Of a stretch of 64,000 nt of DNA, positions 23,262-32,120 are shown piece by piece. This stretch comes from Actinokineospora inagensis DSM 44258. GTDB lineage: Bacteria > Actinomycetota > Actinomycetes > Mycobacteriales > Pseudonocardiaceae. Location: positions 359,086 through 423,085 of the forward strand of contig NZ_KI519516.1 of the NCBI RefSeq assembly GCF_000482865.1, given 5' to 3'. Positions within the stretch are counted from its first letter, which is position 1, and each line of letters begins with the position of its first letter. Made by a program: the position numbers and the translations under genes. The notes beneath the pieces are model-generated. The model was given only the letters and a program-made list of their open reading frames with translations, made no database searches and had not been told where the DNA came from.

Positions 23262-25363
23262 GCGTACTGGGTCGCCAGCGCGGACGGCAGCGGGTCGAAG
23301 CGGGCGAAGCAGCGGGTGAAGGTGCCGGTGCCCGAGGTCAGCGCGCGCAGGTCGATCGCGTAGCGGAGCAGGGCGGTGGCCGGGATCTCGGCGTCGACGG
23401 TGGTCTGGCCCGCGTCGCCCGCGGTCGTCCCCAGGACGCGGCCGCGGCGGGCGGAGAGATCGCCGAGGACCGGGCCGAGGTGGTCGTCGGGGATCGTGAT
23501 GCGCACCTGGTCGACCGGTTCGAGCAGGGAGATGCGAGCCTTCTCGGCGGCGTCGCGCAGGGCGAGGGAGCCCGCGGCCTGGAAGGCGGCGTCGGACGAG
23601 TCGACGCTGTGCGCCTTGCCGTCCACCAGGGTCACCCGGATGTCCACGACGGGGTGCCCGTTGTGCAGGCCGCGTTCCAACTGGGCGCGCACACCTTTCT
23701 CGACGCTGCCGATGAACTGGTGCGGCACGGAGCCACCGACCACCCGGTCGACGAACTCGAAGCCGGTCCCGGTTGGCAACGGCTCCACCTCGATGTCGCA
23801 CACCGCGTACTGACCGTGCCCACCGGACTGCTTCACGTGCCTGCCGTGCCCGCGTGACGGCGCCGCGAACGTCTCCCGCAGTGATACCCGCACCTCTTCG
23901 GTTTCCACTTCGGCGCCACCCGCGCGTAGCCGGTCCAGCACGACGTCCGCGTGTGCCTCGCCCATGCACCACAGCACCAACTGCCCGGTCTCCCCGTTGC
24001 GCTCCAGACGCAAGGTGGGGTCACCGGCGACGAGGCGGGAAAGGTTACGGGCGAGCGTGTCCTCGTCGCTGCGGGTCTTGGCCGTTACCGCTACCGGCAA
24101 CAATGGCTCGGGCATGTCCCACGGCGTCATCAGCAGGGGGTCGTCCGGCGCGGACACGGTGTCCCCGGTCTCCGCGGACCCCACCTTGGTCAACGCGCAC
24201 AGGTCGCCCGCCACGCAGTACGGGACCTCGCGCAGGGACGCCCCCAACGGCGAGTAGATGTGCGCGACGCGTTCGTCGGCGTCGTGGTCTTCGTGGCCGC
24301 GGTCGGCCAGACCGTGCCCGGACACGTGCACCGCTCGCTCGGGCCGCAGCGTCCCGGAGAACACCCGCACCAGGGATACCCGACCGACGTAAGAGTCGAC
24401 GGCGGTGCGCACGACCTCGGCGGCCAGTGGCCCGTCCGGGTCGGCGGTGAGCGCGGCGTGCGCGTGGCCCTGCGGGTCGGTCACCATCGGCAGCGGGTGC
24501 TCCAGTGGCGACGGGAACGCCCTGGCCAGCGCGTCCAGCAGCTCGGACAGCCCCAGTCCGGTCGCCGCGCACACCGGGAACACCGGGTGGAACGCGCCCC
24601 TGGCGACCGCGGTCTCCAGGTCGGCGATGATCGTCGCCGGATCGATCTCCTCGCCCGCCAGGTAGCGGTCCATCAGGGTCTCGTCCTCGCTCTCGGCGAT
24701 GATCCCCTCCAGCAGCCGCCCGCGCTCGATGTCCATCAGCGCCAGGTCGGCGGCGGTGGCCGGGCTCGCCACGGGCGGGTGGCCGGTCAGCCGCCGCTGG
24801 GTGATCAGCCCGAGCAGCCCGTCCGGCACCGGGAGGTACACCGGGAGCACGTTCGCGCCGAACGCGTCCTGGCAGGCGGCCAGCTCACCGGCGAAATCGG
24901 CGCGCGCGTGGTCCAGCCGGGCGATCACCAGCGCCCGCGGCATGCCGACCGCCGCGCACTCCGCCCACAGCGCCGTGGTGGTCGCGTCGACCCCCTCGAA
25001 CGCGCTGACCACGAACAACGCCGCGTCCGCCGCCCGCAGCCCGGCGCGCAGCTCGCCCACGAAATCCGCGTACCCGGGGGTGTCGATGAGGTTCACCTTC
25101 ACCCCGTCGTGCAGCAGCGGGGCCACCGACAGCCCCACCGACCGCTGCTGGCGCACCGCGGCCGGGTCGTGGTCGCACACGGTCGTGCCCTCGGTGACCG
25201 AGCCCGCCCGGCCCACCACCCCCGAGGCGGCCAGCAGCGCCTCGGTCAACGTCGTCTTGCCCGAGCCGGACGGCCCGACCAGGACGATGTTGCGCACCCT
25301 CCGCGGGTCGTCCACCGCGACACCGGACTCGGTTTGACCGTTCTCGGAGTGCTTCGACCCCAC
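23258..25363 (-). CDS. EF-G-like GTPase paralogue (FusA2 type)
   Basis: This 701-residue translation-factor GTPase paralogue has G1 GPSGSGKTTLTEAL (near 34) and G3 DTPGYADF. The switch I region reads QRSVGLSV instead of RGITI, and the NKxD motif is ARLD, so GTPase behaviour should differ from true EF-G. Domains II-V follow, with the IV/V segments VKQSGGHGQYAVCDIEVEPL and GSVPHQFIGSVEKGV. It resembles actinobacterial FusA2 (Rv0120c-like), proposed to act on idle or stressed ribosomes. I chose the GTG at 25361-25363 because GGAGGTGGGG precedes it. It is convergent with the Nudix gene, sharing 4 nt. Confidence 0.88.
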   Translation of the reverse strand: MGSKHSENGQTESGVAVDDPRRVRNIVLVGPSGSGKTTLTEALLAASGVVGRAGSVTEGTTVCDHDPAAVRQQRSVGLSVAPLLHDGVKVNLIDTPGYADFVGELRAGLRAADAALFVVSAFEGVDATTTALWAECAAVGMPRALVIARLDHARADFAGELAACQDAFGANVLPVYLPVPDGLLGLITQRRLTGHPPVASPATAADLALMDIERGRLLEGIIAESEDETLMDRYLAGEEIDPATIIADLETAVARGAFHPVFPVCAATGLGLSELLDALARAFPSPLEHPLPMVTDPQGHAHAALTADPDGPLAAEVVRTAVDSYVGRVSLVRVFSGTLRPERAVHVSGHGLADRGHEDHDADERVAHIYSPLGASLREVPYCVAGDLCALTKVGSAETGDTVSAPDDPLLMTPWDMPEPLLPVAVTAKTRSDEDTLARNLSRLVAGDPTLRLERNGETGQLVLWCMGEAHADVVLDRLRAGGAEVETEEVRVSLRETFAAPSRGHGRHVKQSGGHGQYAVCDIEVEPLPTGTGFEFVDRVVGGSVPHQFIGSVEKGVRAQLERGLHNGHPVVDIRVTLVDGKAHSVDSSDAAFQAAGSLALRDAAEKARISLLEPVDQVRITIPDDHLGPVLGDLSARRGRVLGTTAGDAGQTTVDAEIPATALLRYAIDLRALTSGTGTFTRCFARFDPLPSALATQYA

Positions 25364-25614
25364 GGTGCCCCACCTCCACTCGGTCGGGGGAGCCGCCGGG
25401 GCTCCCCGTTGGCAATCCAGTCGCGCCGGTCGTGCCGACTGTTCACCTGCGCGTGTGTTCGATCTCACACCGATTTCGGCGGGCGGACAACCCCACCGAC
25501 CCGAGTGGCCTGCCGAGATAGCCCTCAACTGGCCACTTCCAGCGGGCCACCTGGGTCGTAACCTGTGGTCAGCGCGTTCTCCGACGCGCCGAGTCGACCC
25601 GAAAGGCCGCAGTC

Positions 25615-26547
25615 GTGTCCGAAGGCTTGTCCGACAGCACCAGCGCCCCCCAGCCCCAGACCGCCCCGGCGACCGGCACCACCCGGGTCAAGCGCGGCAT
25701 GGCGGAGATGCTCAAGGGCGGCGTGATCATGGACGTGGTCGACGCCGAGCAGGCCAAGATCGCCGAGGACGCGGGCGCGGTCGCGGTGATGGCCCTGGAG
25801 CGGGTCCCCGCCGACATCCGCGCGCAGGGCGGCGTGGCCAGGATGAGCGACCCCGACCTGATCGACGGGATCATCGCGGCCGTGTCCATCCCGGTGATGG
25901 CCAAGGCCCGCATCGGCCACTTCGTCGAGGCTCGGGTCCTGCAGTCGCTCGGCGTGGACTACATCGACGAGTCCGAGGTGCTCACCCCCGCCGACTACGC
26001 CAACCACATCGACAAGTGGGCGTTCACCGTGCCCTTCGTCTGCGGCGCGACCAACCTGGGCGAGGCGCTGCGCCGGATCACCGAGGGCGCGGCGATGATC
26101 CGCTCCAAGGGCGAGGCGGGCACCGGCGACGTGTCCAACGCGACCACGCACATGCGCAAGATCCGCGGCGAGATCAAGCGGCTGACCTCGCTGCCCGAGG
26201 ACGAGCTGTACGTGGCGGCCAAGGAGCTGCAGGCGCCCTACGACCTGGTCGCCGAGGTGGCCCGCACCGGGAAGCTGCCGGTCGTGCTGTTCACCGCGGG
26301 CGGCATCGCGACCCCGGCGGACGCGGCGATGATGATGCAGCTCGGCGCGGAGGGCGTGTTCGTCGGCTCCGGCATCTTCAAGTCCGGCAACCCGGCGCGG
26401 CGGGCCGAGGCCATCGTCAAGGCCACCACCTTCCACGACGACCCGGACGTGATCGCGAAGGTCAGCCGCGGCCTCGGCGAGGCGATGGTCGGCATCAACG
26501 TCGAGGACGTCCCCGAGCCGCACCGGCTCGCCGAGCGCGGCTGGTAA
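25615..26547 (+). CDS. pdxS: pyridoxal 5'-phosphate synthase, lyase subunit PdxS
   Basis: This 310-residue TIM-barrel subunit condenses ribose 5-phosphate, glyceraldehyde 3-phosphate and ammonia into PLP. Family segments are intact: [39 protein letters not shown], the first catalytic Lys in [14 protein letters not shown], and [10 protein letters not shown]. The second catalytic region is seen in [21 protein letters not shown] and the C-terminal [10 protein letters not shown]. The GTG at 25615 gives the usual N-terminus with a short variable tail. Its glutaminase partner pdxT is 1.7 kb away behind an azlCD module, not adjacent. A TAACCT -10 candidate lies at 25559-25564. Confidence 0.97.
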   Translation: MSEGLSDSTSAPQPQTAPATGTTRVKRGMAEMLKGGVIMDVVDAEQAKIAEDAGAVAVMALERVPADIRAQGGVARMSDPDLIDGIIAAVSIPVMAKARIGHFVEARVLQSLGVDYIDESEVLTPADYANHIDKWAFTVPFVCGATNLGEALRRITEGAAMIRSKGEAGTGDVSNATTHMRKIRGEIKRLTSLPEDELYVAAKELQAPYDLVAEVARTGKLPVVLFTAGGIATPADAAMMMQLGAEGVFVGSGIFKSGNPARRAEAIVKATTFHDDPDVIAKVSRGLGEAMVGINVEDVPEPHRLAERGW

Positions 26548-26576
26548 CCGGAGCGCTGGTAACCGGGTTACCGCGG

Positions 26577-27134
26577 CTACACGTGTTCGGACACCATGCA
26601 GGCCACCGTGCCCGGCTCCAGTGCCTCGAACACGTGCGGCTGGTCGCCGGGGTAGCACACGTAGTCGCCCGGTTCGGCGGTCACCGGGTGCTCCGGTGGG
26701 CCGATCAGGGCCCGGCCGGAGCACAGCACGACGTGCTCGACGACGCCGGGGGAGTGCGGTTCGGACGCGCGCCTACCGCCCGGTTCCGCCGTGATCAGGT
26801 ACAGGTCGCGGCGGGCCCCGGGCGGGCAGGACGCCAACAGGGTGGCCACGTAGTCGGCCCGCTCGGAGTACACGGCGGGTCCCTCGCCCGCGCGGATCAC
26901 CCGGATCGTGGGCTGCGGCGGCTCGACCAGCCTGCTGAACGGCACGCCCAGGGCGACGCTGAGCGCCCACAGGGTCTCCACGCTGGGGTTGCCCGCCCCG
27001 GACTCCAGTTGCGACAGCGTCGACTTGGCGATCCCGGCGCGCTTGGCGAGCTCGCTGAGCGAGAGCCCGACCCGGTCCCGCTCCCGCCGCAGCGACCGGG
27101 CGATCACGTCCAACGGCGCCCCGCGCTGCTCCAC
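26577..27134 (-). CDS. XRE-family regulator with C-terminal cupin domain
   Basis: This 185-residue regulator has an N-terminal HTH (RERDRVGLSLSELAKRAGIA, KSTLSQLESGAGNPSVETLW, residues about 17-60). Its cupin ligand domain is at about 90-185 (GVVEHVVLCSGRALIG, EPGDYVCYPGDQPHVFEAL). The GTG at 27132-27134 follows GGGAG, and the frame upstream is spurious. It is divergent to azlCD across 88 bp with strong dyad symmetry, so it probably controls that exporter. XRE-cupin proteins commonly sense small metabolites such as amino acids (family knowledge). Confidence 0.9.
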   Translation of the reverse strand: MEQRGAPLDVIARSLRRERDRVGLSLSELAKRAGIAKSTLSQLESGAGNPSVETLWALSVALGVPFSRLVEPPQPTIRVIRAGEGPAVYSERADYVATLLASCPPGARRDLYLITAEPGGRRASEPHSPGVVEHVVLCSGRALIGPPEHPVTAEPGDYVCYPGDQPHVFEALEPGTVACMVSEHV

Positions 27135-27185
27135 CGGCCCACTCCCGTCCCGAGGTCGTTCGCTATGACGAACAACGCGTTCTCC

Positions 27186-27230
27186 TTGACGAACGCATGT
27201 CCGGTGTTCATCATACTGGACTATGCGTTC
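27186..27230 (+). promoter_or_regulatory. azlCD promoter/operator with inverted repeat
   Basis: GAACGCATGTCC (27191-27202) and GGACTATGCGTTC (27218-27230) form an inverted repeat with one unpaired base. The right arm covers the azlC start codon. CATACT (27212-27217) could be a -10 element 5 nt before the ATG at 27223, which would give a leaderless transcript. TTGACG at 27186-27191 is a possible -35 at long spacing (20 bp). A second dyad, GAACAACGCGTTC, lies just upstream near 27170. The likely ligand is the divergent XRE-cupin protein. Confidence 0.5.
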
Positions 27231-27924
27231 GATCTGGCGAACTCTCGATGCCGGGCTGTGGCGGGGCGTGCTGGCCATCGCCGCCGCGGCCGCGGTCAAC
27301 GGCGCCTCCTTCGGGGCCATCGCGGTCGCCGCCGGGCTCCCGCTCTGGGTGCCGGTGGTGATGTCCCTGCTGGTCTTCGCGGGCGGCTCGCAGTACCTGG
27401 TGGTCGGCGTGGTGGCCGCGGGCGGCAGCCCGATCGCGGCCGTCCTCGGTGGTCTGGTGCTCAACGCCCGGCACCTGCCCTTCGGGCTGGCGGTCGGCGA
27501 GGTGGTCGGCAACGGCTGGGGCGCCCGGCTGCTGGGCAGCCACCTGCTGATCGACGAGTCGGTCGCCTTCGCCATGGCCCAGTCCGACCGGGTCCGCGCC
27601 CGTGCCGCCTACTGGGCCTGCGGCGGCTCGCTGTTCATCGCCTGGAACGTGGGCGTGGCGGCGGGCGCGCTGGCCGGGACCCTGGTCGACGACCCGAGCA
27701 AGCTCGGCCTGGACGCGGTCTTCCCCGCCGTCATGCTGGCCCTCGTCTTGCCCGCCCTCAAGGAGGCGGGCAAGTGGCGGCCCGCACTGCTCGGCGCCGC
27801 GGCCGCGTTGGCCACCACGCCGTTCCTCCCCGCGGGGGTACCGGTGCTGGTTGCCCTCGTCGGCCTGCTGGCCGTGCCCCGCCGAGCCGATGAGACCGAC
27901 CAGCCCGAGGCGGTGACGGCGTGA
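27223..27924 (+). CDS. azlC: AzlC-family branched-chain amino acid exporter subunit
   Basis: This 233-residue integral membrane protein is the large subunit of an AzlCD (BrnFE-like) exporter of branched-chain amino acids. Family marks are NGASFGAIAVAAGLPLWVPV, LLVFAGGSQYLVVG and LVLNARHLPFGLAVG; about six to seven helices are visible. The ATG at 27223 has no ribosome site and may be leaderless. Its end overlaps the azlD start by 4 nt (GTGA). Regulation by the divergent XRE-cupin protein is likely. Confidence 0.93.
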   Translation: MRSIWRTLDAGLWRGVLAIAAAAAVNGASFGAIAVAAGLPLWVPVVMSLLVFAGGSQYLVVGVVAAGGSPIAAVLGGLVLNARHLPFGLAVGEVVGNGWGARLLGSHLLIDESVAFAMAQSDRVRARAAYWACGGSLFIAWNVGVAAGALAGTLVDDPSKLGLDAVFPAVMLALVLPALKEAGKWRPALLGAAAALATTPFLPAGVPVLVALVGLLAVPRRADETDQPEAVTA

Positions 27925-28229
27925 GCATCCTGCCGATCCTCGTCCTCGCCCTGGGCACCTTCGCCTTCCGGTTCGGTGGCGTCGCGCTGCGCGACCGGTT
28001 CACCATCCCCCCGCGGGTGCGCGAACTGCTGTCCACCGGCGCCATCGTGCTGCTCACCGCTCTTATCGCGACCAGCACGCTGACCAAGGGACACGGCTTC
28101 GCCGGGTGGGCACTGCCCGCCGGGGTCGCCGTCGCAGGCCTGCTCGCCTGGCGCAAGGCCCCGTTCGTCGTCGTGGTCATCGTCGCCGCCGCGACCACCG
28201 CCGTACTTCGCCTCGCTGGGGTGGCTTGA
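27921..28229 (+). CDS. azlD: AzlD-family branched-chain amino acid exporter subunit
   Basis: This 102-residue membrane protein has about three to four helices and is the small partner of AzlC. RFGGVALRDRFTIPPRVREL and the following VLLTALIATSTLT helix are typical. The GTG start overlaps the azlC stop, indicating translational coupling and equimolar assembly. Together the two export branched-chain amino acids. The pair is inserted between pdxS and pdxT. Confidence 0.92.
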   Translation: MSILPILVLALGTFAFRFGGVALRDRFTIPPRVRELLSTGAIVLLTALIATSTLTKGHGFAGWALPAGVAVAGLLAWRKAPFVVVVIVAAATTAVLRLAGVA

Positions 28230-28283
28230 CCGGACCTCCTCCCCGGCCGTTTAGTCTCAGGTCCGGAAACGGGGAGGACCCAC

Positions 28284-28955
28284 TTGTCCGCAGATCGTCC
28301 GCTCATCGGCGTGTTGGCCCTGCAGGGTGACGTGCGTGAGCACACCGCCGCGCTCGAGGCGAGCGGTGCCAGGGTGCTGCCCGTGCGCAGGCCGAGCGAG
28401 CTGTCCGAAGTGGACGGGCTGGTGCTGCCCGGCGGCGAGTCGACCACCATCTCCCGGCTGCTGGCCACCTTCGACCTGCTCGACCCGCTGCGCGCCCGGC
28501 TCGCCGCCGGGATGCCCGCCTACGGGTCCTGCGCCGGCCTGATCCTGCTCGCCGAGAAGGCCATCGACGCCCGCCCCGACCAGCACCAACTCGGCGCGCT
28601 GGACCTGATCGTCCGGCGCAACGCGTTCGGTCGGCAGGTCGACTCGTTCGAGGAAGACCTGCACGTCACCGGGGTCGACGGCGGGCCGGTGCACGCCGTG
28701 TTCATCCGCGCCCCGTGGGTCGAGTCGGCAGGCCCGGCGGTCGAGGTGCTGGCCAGGGTGCCGGACACCCCGGCGGCCGGAGCGGCCGCCGGTAGGATCG
28801 TCGCCGTTCGGCAGGGCGGCGTGCTGGCCACCTCGTTCCACCCGGAACTGACCGGTGACGCGCGCGTGCACCGCCTGTTCGTGGCCATGGTCCGCAAGGG
28901 CCTCGACCACGGGCGCACGACAACTGATCTTCAGGCCATGACGGAGGAGACATGA
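28284..28955 (+). CDS. pdxT: pyridoxal 5'-phosphate synthase, glutaminase subunit PdxT
   Basis: This 223-residue class I glutamine amidotransferase supplies ammonia to PdxS. The N-terminus [13 protein letters not shown], the GGEST loop, the nucleophile Cys in [11 protein letters not shown] (near residue 87) and the catalytic His-Glu in FHPELTGD are all present. The TTG at 28284 follows GGGGAGG. It ends with a 4-nt overlap into the yebC-type gene. The order pdxT-yebC-ruvC is conserved in actinobacteria; pdxS would normally be close upstream. Confidence 0.96.
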   Translation: MSADRPLIGVLALQGDVREHTAALEASGARVLPVRRPSELSEVDGLVLPGGESTTISRLLATFDLLDPLRARLAAGMPAYGSCAGLILLAEKAIDARPDQHQLGALDLIVRRNAFGRQVDSFEEDLHVTGVDGGPVHAVFIRAPWVESAGPAVEVLARVPDTPAAGAAAGRIVAVRQGGVLATSFHPELTGDARVHRLFVAMVRKGLDHGRTTTDLQAMTEET

Positions 28956-29701
28956 GCGGCCATTCCAAGTGGGCGACAACCAAGCACAAGAAGGCCGCCC
29001 TGGACGCCAAGCGTGGCAAGCTGTTCGCCAAGCTGATCAAGAACGTCGAGGTCGCCGCGCGCACCGGCGGCGGCGACCCGGACGGCAACCCCACCCTGTA
29101 CGACGCGATCCAGAAGGCGAAGAAGAACTCCGTCCCGCTGGACAACATCGAGCGCGCCCGCAAGCGCGGCGGTGGTGAGGAGGCTGGCGGCGCCGACTGG
29201 CAGACGATCATGTACGAGGGCTACGGCCCGAACGGCGTCGCCGTGCTCGTCGAGTGCCTCACCGACAACCGCAACCGGGCCGCGGGCGAGGTGCGCACCG
29301 CGATGACCCGCAACGGCGGCAGCATGGCCGACCCGGGCTCCGTGTCGTACATGTTCAACCGCAAGGGCGTGGTGATCCTGCCCAAGAACGACCTCGGCGA
29401 GGACGACGTGCTGCTCGCGGTGCTCGAGGTGGGCGCCGAGGAGGTCAACGACCTCGGTGAGAACTTCGAGATCGTCTCCGAGGCCACCGACCTGGTCGCC
29501 GTCCGCACCGCCCTGCAGGGCGCCGGCTACGACTACGAGTCCGCCGACGCGTCGTTCCTGCCGTCGGTCACCGTGGCGCTCGACGCGGACGGCGCGCGCA
29601 AGATCTTCCGGCTGATCGACGCGCTGGAGGACTGCGACGACGTGCAGAACGTGTACGCCAACTTCGACATCCCGGACAGCGTGCTGGCCGAGGTCGACTG
29701 A
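28952..29701 (+). CDS. YebC/PmpR-family protein (DUF28)
   Basis: This 249-residue member of the YebC family has the fixed N-terminus [20 protein letters not shown] and [20 protein letters not shown]. It also has [20 protein letters not shown] and the C-terminal [17 protein letters not shown]. The family includes transcription regulators and, more recently, factors that relieve ribosome stalling at proline tracts. Linkage to ruvCAB is conserved. It overlaps pdxT by 4 nt and is followed by an 11-bp hairpin. Confidence 0.96.
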   Translation: MSGHSKWATTKHKKAALDAKRGKLFAKLIKNVEVAARTGGGDPDGNPTLYDAIQKAKKNSVPLDNIERARKRGGGEEAGGADWQTIMYEGYGPNGVAVLVECLTDNRNRAAGEVRTAMTRNGGSMADPGSVSYMFNRKGVVILPKNDLGEDDVLLAVLEVGAEEVNDLGENFEIVSEATDLVAVRTALQGAGYDYESADASFLPSVTVALDADGARKIFRLIDALEDCDDVQNVYANFDIPDSVLAEVD

Positions 29702-29710
29702 CATCCGCCC

Positions 29711-29736
29711 CGGGGCCCGGAGCGTTCCGGGCCCCG
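29711..29736 (+). terminator. hairpin terminator after yebC-type gene
   Basis: CGGGGCCCGGA (29711-29721) pairs perfectly with TCCGGGCCCCG (29726-29736) around a GCGT loop, 9 nt after the stop. ATTC follows, with no real U-tract. Confidence 0.75.
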
Positions 29737-29767
29737 ATTCGGTCCCCACCGGGTTGGAGTTCCCGCC

Positions 29768-30280
29768 GTGTCGCTCGACGAGATCAGCGAGGAGCAGGCG
29801 GCGCTGCGCGAGTGGCTGCTGCGGACCGTCGACGAGGACGGCCACGCCGTCGTCCAGGTCCCCGGCGACGAGTTCGGCGCCCCGTACGCCTTCTCCGTGG
29901 GTGCCTGGCGCCGGTTCGGGGCGCCCGAGGCCGTGGTCATCGGTCTGCCGGTCGACATGATGCAGCCACTGCTGCACGAGTACGTGCGGCGCGCGGCGGC
30001 GGGGGAGCGGTTCTTCCCCGGGCTGCCCTACCTGGACTTCTTCGAGGGCACGCCGGTCGTGGTCGAGCGGGTCCACCAGGACTTCTACCCGGAGTTCCTG
30101 GGCAGCGCGTTCCTGCTCTACCCGTCCGGCCAGTTCCCGGCGTTGCAGCTCATCGTGGCCACTCCGGACGGTCACTTCCCGTGGAGCCGCCACGCCCCGG
30201 CCGGGTTCGCCGACTGGCAGCCGGTGCTGACCCCCAGCGGCGTCCCGGAGAGCTGGCGGCCGGGCATCGACGGCCCGTAG
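29768..30280 (+). CDS. DUF4262 domain protein
   Basis: This 170-residue soluble protein has a DUF4262-like architecture. An acidic N-terminus is followed by FGAPYAFSVGAWRRFGAPEAVVIGLP, then FPGLPYLDFFEGTPVVVE and HFPWSRHAPAGFADWQPVL (segments quoted in part). The biochemical function is unknown. The GTG at 29768 is preceded by GTTGGAG. It lies between the yebC-type terminator and a metallophosphoesterase gene and is not known to be functionally tied to either. Confidence 0.72.
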   Translation: MSLDEISEEQAALREWLLRTVDEDGHAVVQVPGDEFGAPYAFSVGAWRRFGAPEAVVIGLPVDMMQPLLHEYVRRAAAGERFFPGLPYLDFFEGTPVVVERVHQDFYPEFLGSAFLLYPSGQFPALQLIVATPDGHFPWSRHAPAGFADWQPVLTPSGVPESWRPGIDGP

Positions 30281-30361
30281 CCGCAGGTCAGCCGATCGGG
30301 TCTGCCGGTGCGGGTGACCCGCGGATACGATCTTGGCCTCCGGCAGGAAGGGGCTGGTCCC

Positions 30362-32059
30362 GTGGCCGAACCGGTGCGCCCGCGCCCCACCGCGCTGACC
30401 GAGGCCGAGCTGGGGTTCGCGCCCCAGCGGGCCGTGCGCTGGCTGGCGCCCCGGGTGTTGATCACCACCGGCGTCCAGTCGCTGCTGGCCGAGATCTTCG
30501 GGTCCTACTCGGACAAGCGTGAGGTCCAGGGCGGCCTGGCGGTCCGCGAGCACGACCACCGGGACGCCGAGTGGATCGACTTCGTGGCCGACTTGGGCGA
30601 CGGGTTCGACGCCACGTACACCGTCGCGCAGTTGCTGGCGGCGGAGGAACTGGCGGTCGACGGGCACACGTTGCCACGCGGCCGGGTCCTCGTCATGGGC
30701 GGCGACGAGGTGTACCCGTTCGCCTCCACCGTCGCCTATGAAGACCGCACCAAAGGCGTATACCGGGCCGCGTTACCCCATACCGACGACGAGCCCCCGG
30801 TCCTGTTCGCCTTACCCGGTAACCACGACTGGTACGACGGCCTGACAGCCTTCATCCGCGTCTTCGCGCAAGGGCACCCCATCGGCGGTTGGACCACCGA
30901 GCAGACGCGCTCGTACTTCGCCATCAGGCTCCCGCACAACTGGTGGCTCCTCGCGATAGACACCCAATTCGACGAGTACGTGGACGCCCCGCAGCTCGCT
31001 TACTTCCGCGAGGCGACCAAGGACATGGCCGAGGGCGACGGTGTAATCCTGTGCACTCCCTCCCCGGAATGGGTGCGCGCGGGATCAGGCGGTGACACGC
31101 GCGGGTACGACACCATCGAGTTCTTCGACCGTGAGATCGTGCGCGCCAAGGGCGCCCAGATCCGTCTGATGCTCTCCGGCGACACCCACCACTACGCCCG
31201 TTTCACCGAGCGCGACAGCACCAACCCGCGCCAACGCATCACCTGCGGCATCGGCGGCGCTTACCTTGCCGCCACGCACAAACTGCCCGACTCGCTGCGC
31301 CTACCGCCGCCCACGTCCCGTGTCCGCAACGCTTCCCCGACAACGGACTACGACCTCGAACACCGCTACCCGGACACATCCACCTCGGAGAAACTGGCGG
31401 CGGGCATCCCGCGGCTTCCGTGGCGCAACCCCGGCTTCTGGGGCCTCGCGGGCATCTTCCAGACCGTGATGACCTTGGCCGTTCTCTACGGGCTCGTGCA
31501 GAGTGACATCGGCGTCAAACACTTCTTCGGTCTTGTCGCGAGTTGGGCACCCGCGGTCATCGTCGGTGTCGTACTCGTCATCAGCGCGCTTACCTTCGCC
31601 CGGTTAGGTCATCAGCGTCGGGTTGGTCTGGCCAGGTTCTTCGGCCTCTTACACGCGGCAGGACACATAGGACTGAGCGTTGGCTGGTCCTACCTCGTGA
31701 TTTGGCTCTATACCGACGTTTTCCCCGATGGCGCCGCCCAGGACTGGGGAACATTCGCCGTAGTGGCCCTCGGTACGCCCACCGTGATCGGGTTCATCGA
31801 CGCCGAGGTCGTCGCCGGCTACCTCTTGCTCTCCAGCCGCGCGGGCATCAACCTCAACGAGGTCATGGCCGGGCAGAGCATCGAGGACTACAAGGGCTTC
31901 CTGCGCCTGCGCGTCGACCCCGACGGCATCACCATCTACCCGATTCGCGTCGACCGGATCGGCGGTGGCTGGACCCCGCAGGCCGCAGGACCCTGGTTCC
32001 GCCCCGAGACCCCGCTGGACCCGCACCTGATCGAGGCCCCCGTCCGCGTGTCGAGGTGA
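30362..32059 (+). CDS. calcineurin-like metallophosphoesterase with C-terminal membrane segments
   Basis: This 565-residue protein has the metallophosphatase motifs VMGGDEVYPF (near 117), LPGNHDWYDGL (near 152) and SGDTHHYARF (near 266), which place two metals in the active site. From about 360 to 490 there are roughly five hydrophobic segments (FQTVMTLAVLYGLV, WAPAVIVGVVLVISALTF and others), then a soluble tail. The enzyme domain is thus tethered to the membrane. The GTG at 30362 follows AGGAAGGGG. Four leucines are TTA (30773, 30812, 31604, 31649), and the middle of the gene uses more A/T-ending codons than its neighbours, suggesting acquisition or bldA-type control. The substrate is unknown. 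Confidence 0.82.
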   Translation: MAEPVRPRPTALTEAELGFAPQRAVRWLAPRVLITTGVQSLLAEIFGSYSDKREVQGGLAVREHDHRDAEWIDFVADLGDGFDATYTVAQLLAAEELAVDGHTLPRGRVLVMGGDEVYPFASTVAYEDRTKGVYRAALPHTDDEPPVLFALPGNHDWYDGLTAFIRVFAQGHPIGGWTTEQTRSYFAIRLPHNWWLLAIDTQFDEYVDAPQLAYFREATKDMAEGDGVILCTPSPEWVRAGSGGDTRGYDTIEFFDREIVRAKGAQIRLMLSGDTHHYARFTERDSTNPRQRITCGIGGAYLAATHKLPDSLRLPPPTSRVRNASPTTDYDLEHRYPDTSTSEKLAAGIPRLPWRNPGFWGLAGIFQTVMTLAVLYGLVQSDIGVKHFFGLVASWAPAVIVGVVLVISALTFARLGHQRRVGLARFFGLLHAAGHIGLSVGWSYLVIWLYTDVFPDGAAQDWGTFAVVALGTPTVIGFIDAEVVAGYLLLSSRAGINLNEVMAGQSIEDYKGFLRLRVDPDGITIYPIRVDRIGGGWTPQAAGPWFRPETPLDPHLIEAPVRVSR

Positions 32060-32085
32060 TCCACCCCGACCCACCCCCTAGGCTC

Positions 32086-32101
32086 TCGAACGAGTGTTCA
32101 C
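32086..32101 (+). promoter_or_regulatory. LexA-box-like site upstream of ruvCAB
   Basis: TCGAAC-GAGT-GTTCAC fits the actinobacterial SOS box TCGAAC-N4-GTTCGA in ten of twelve arm positions. It lies 20-35 nt before the ruvC start, and TAGGCT (32079-32084) is a possible -10 just before it. ruvC is a known LexA target in mycobacteria (established knowledge). Confidence 0.7.
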
Positions 32102-32120
32102 GAACTAGGCGGAGAGAACC

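Noticed and set aside
26540..26570. Direct and inverted GGTAACC copies after pdxS as a terminator or operator
   Set aside because: The dyad is only 7 bp with almost no loop, and the first copy is mostly the last codons of pdxS. Too weak to list as a feature.
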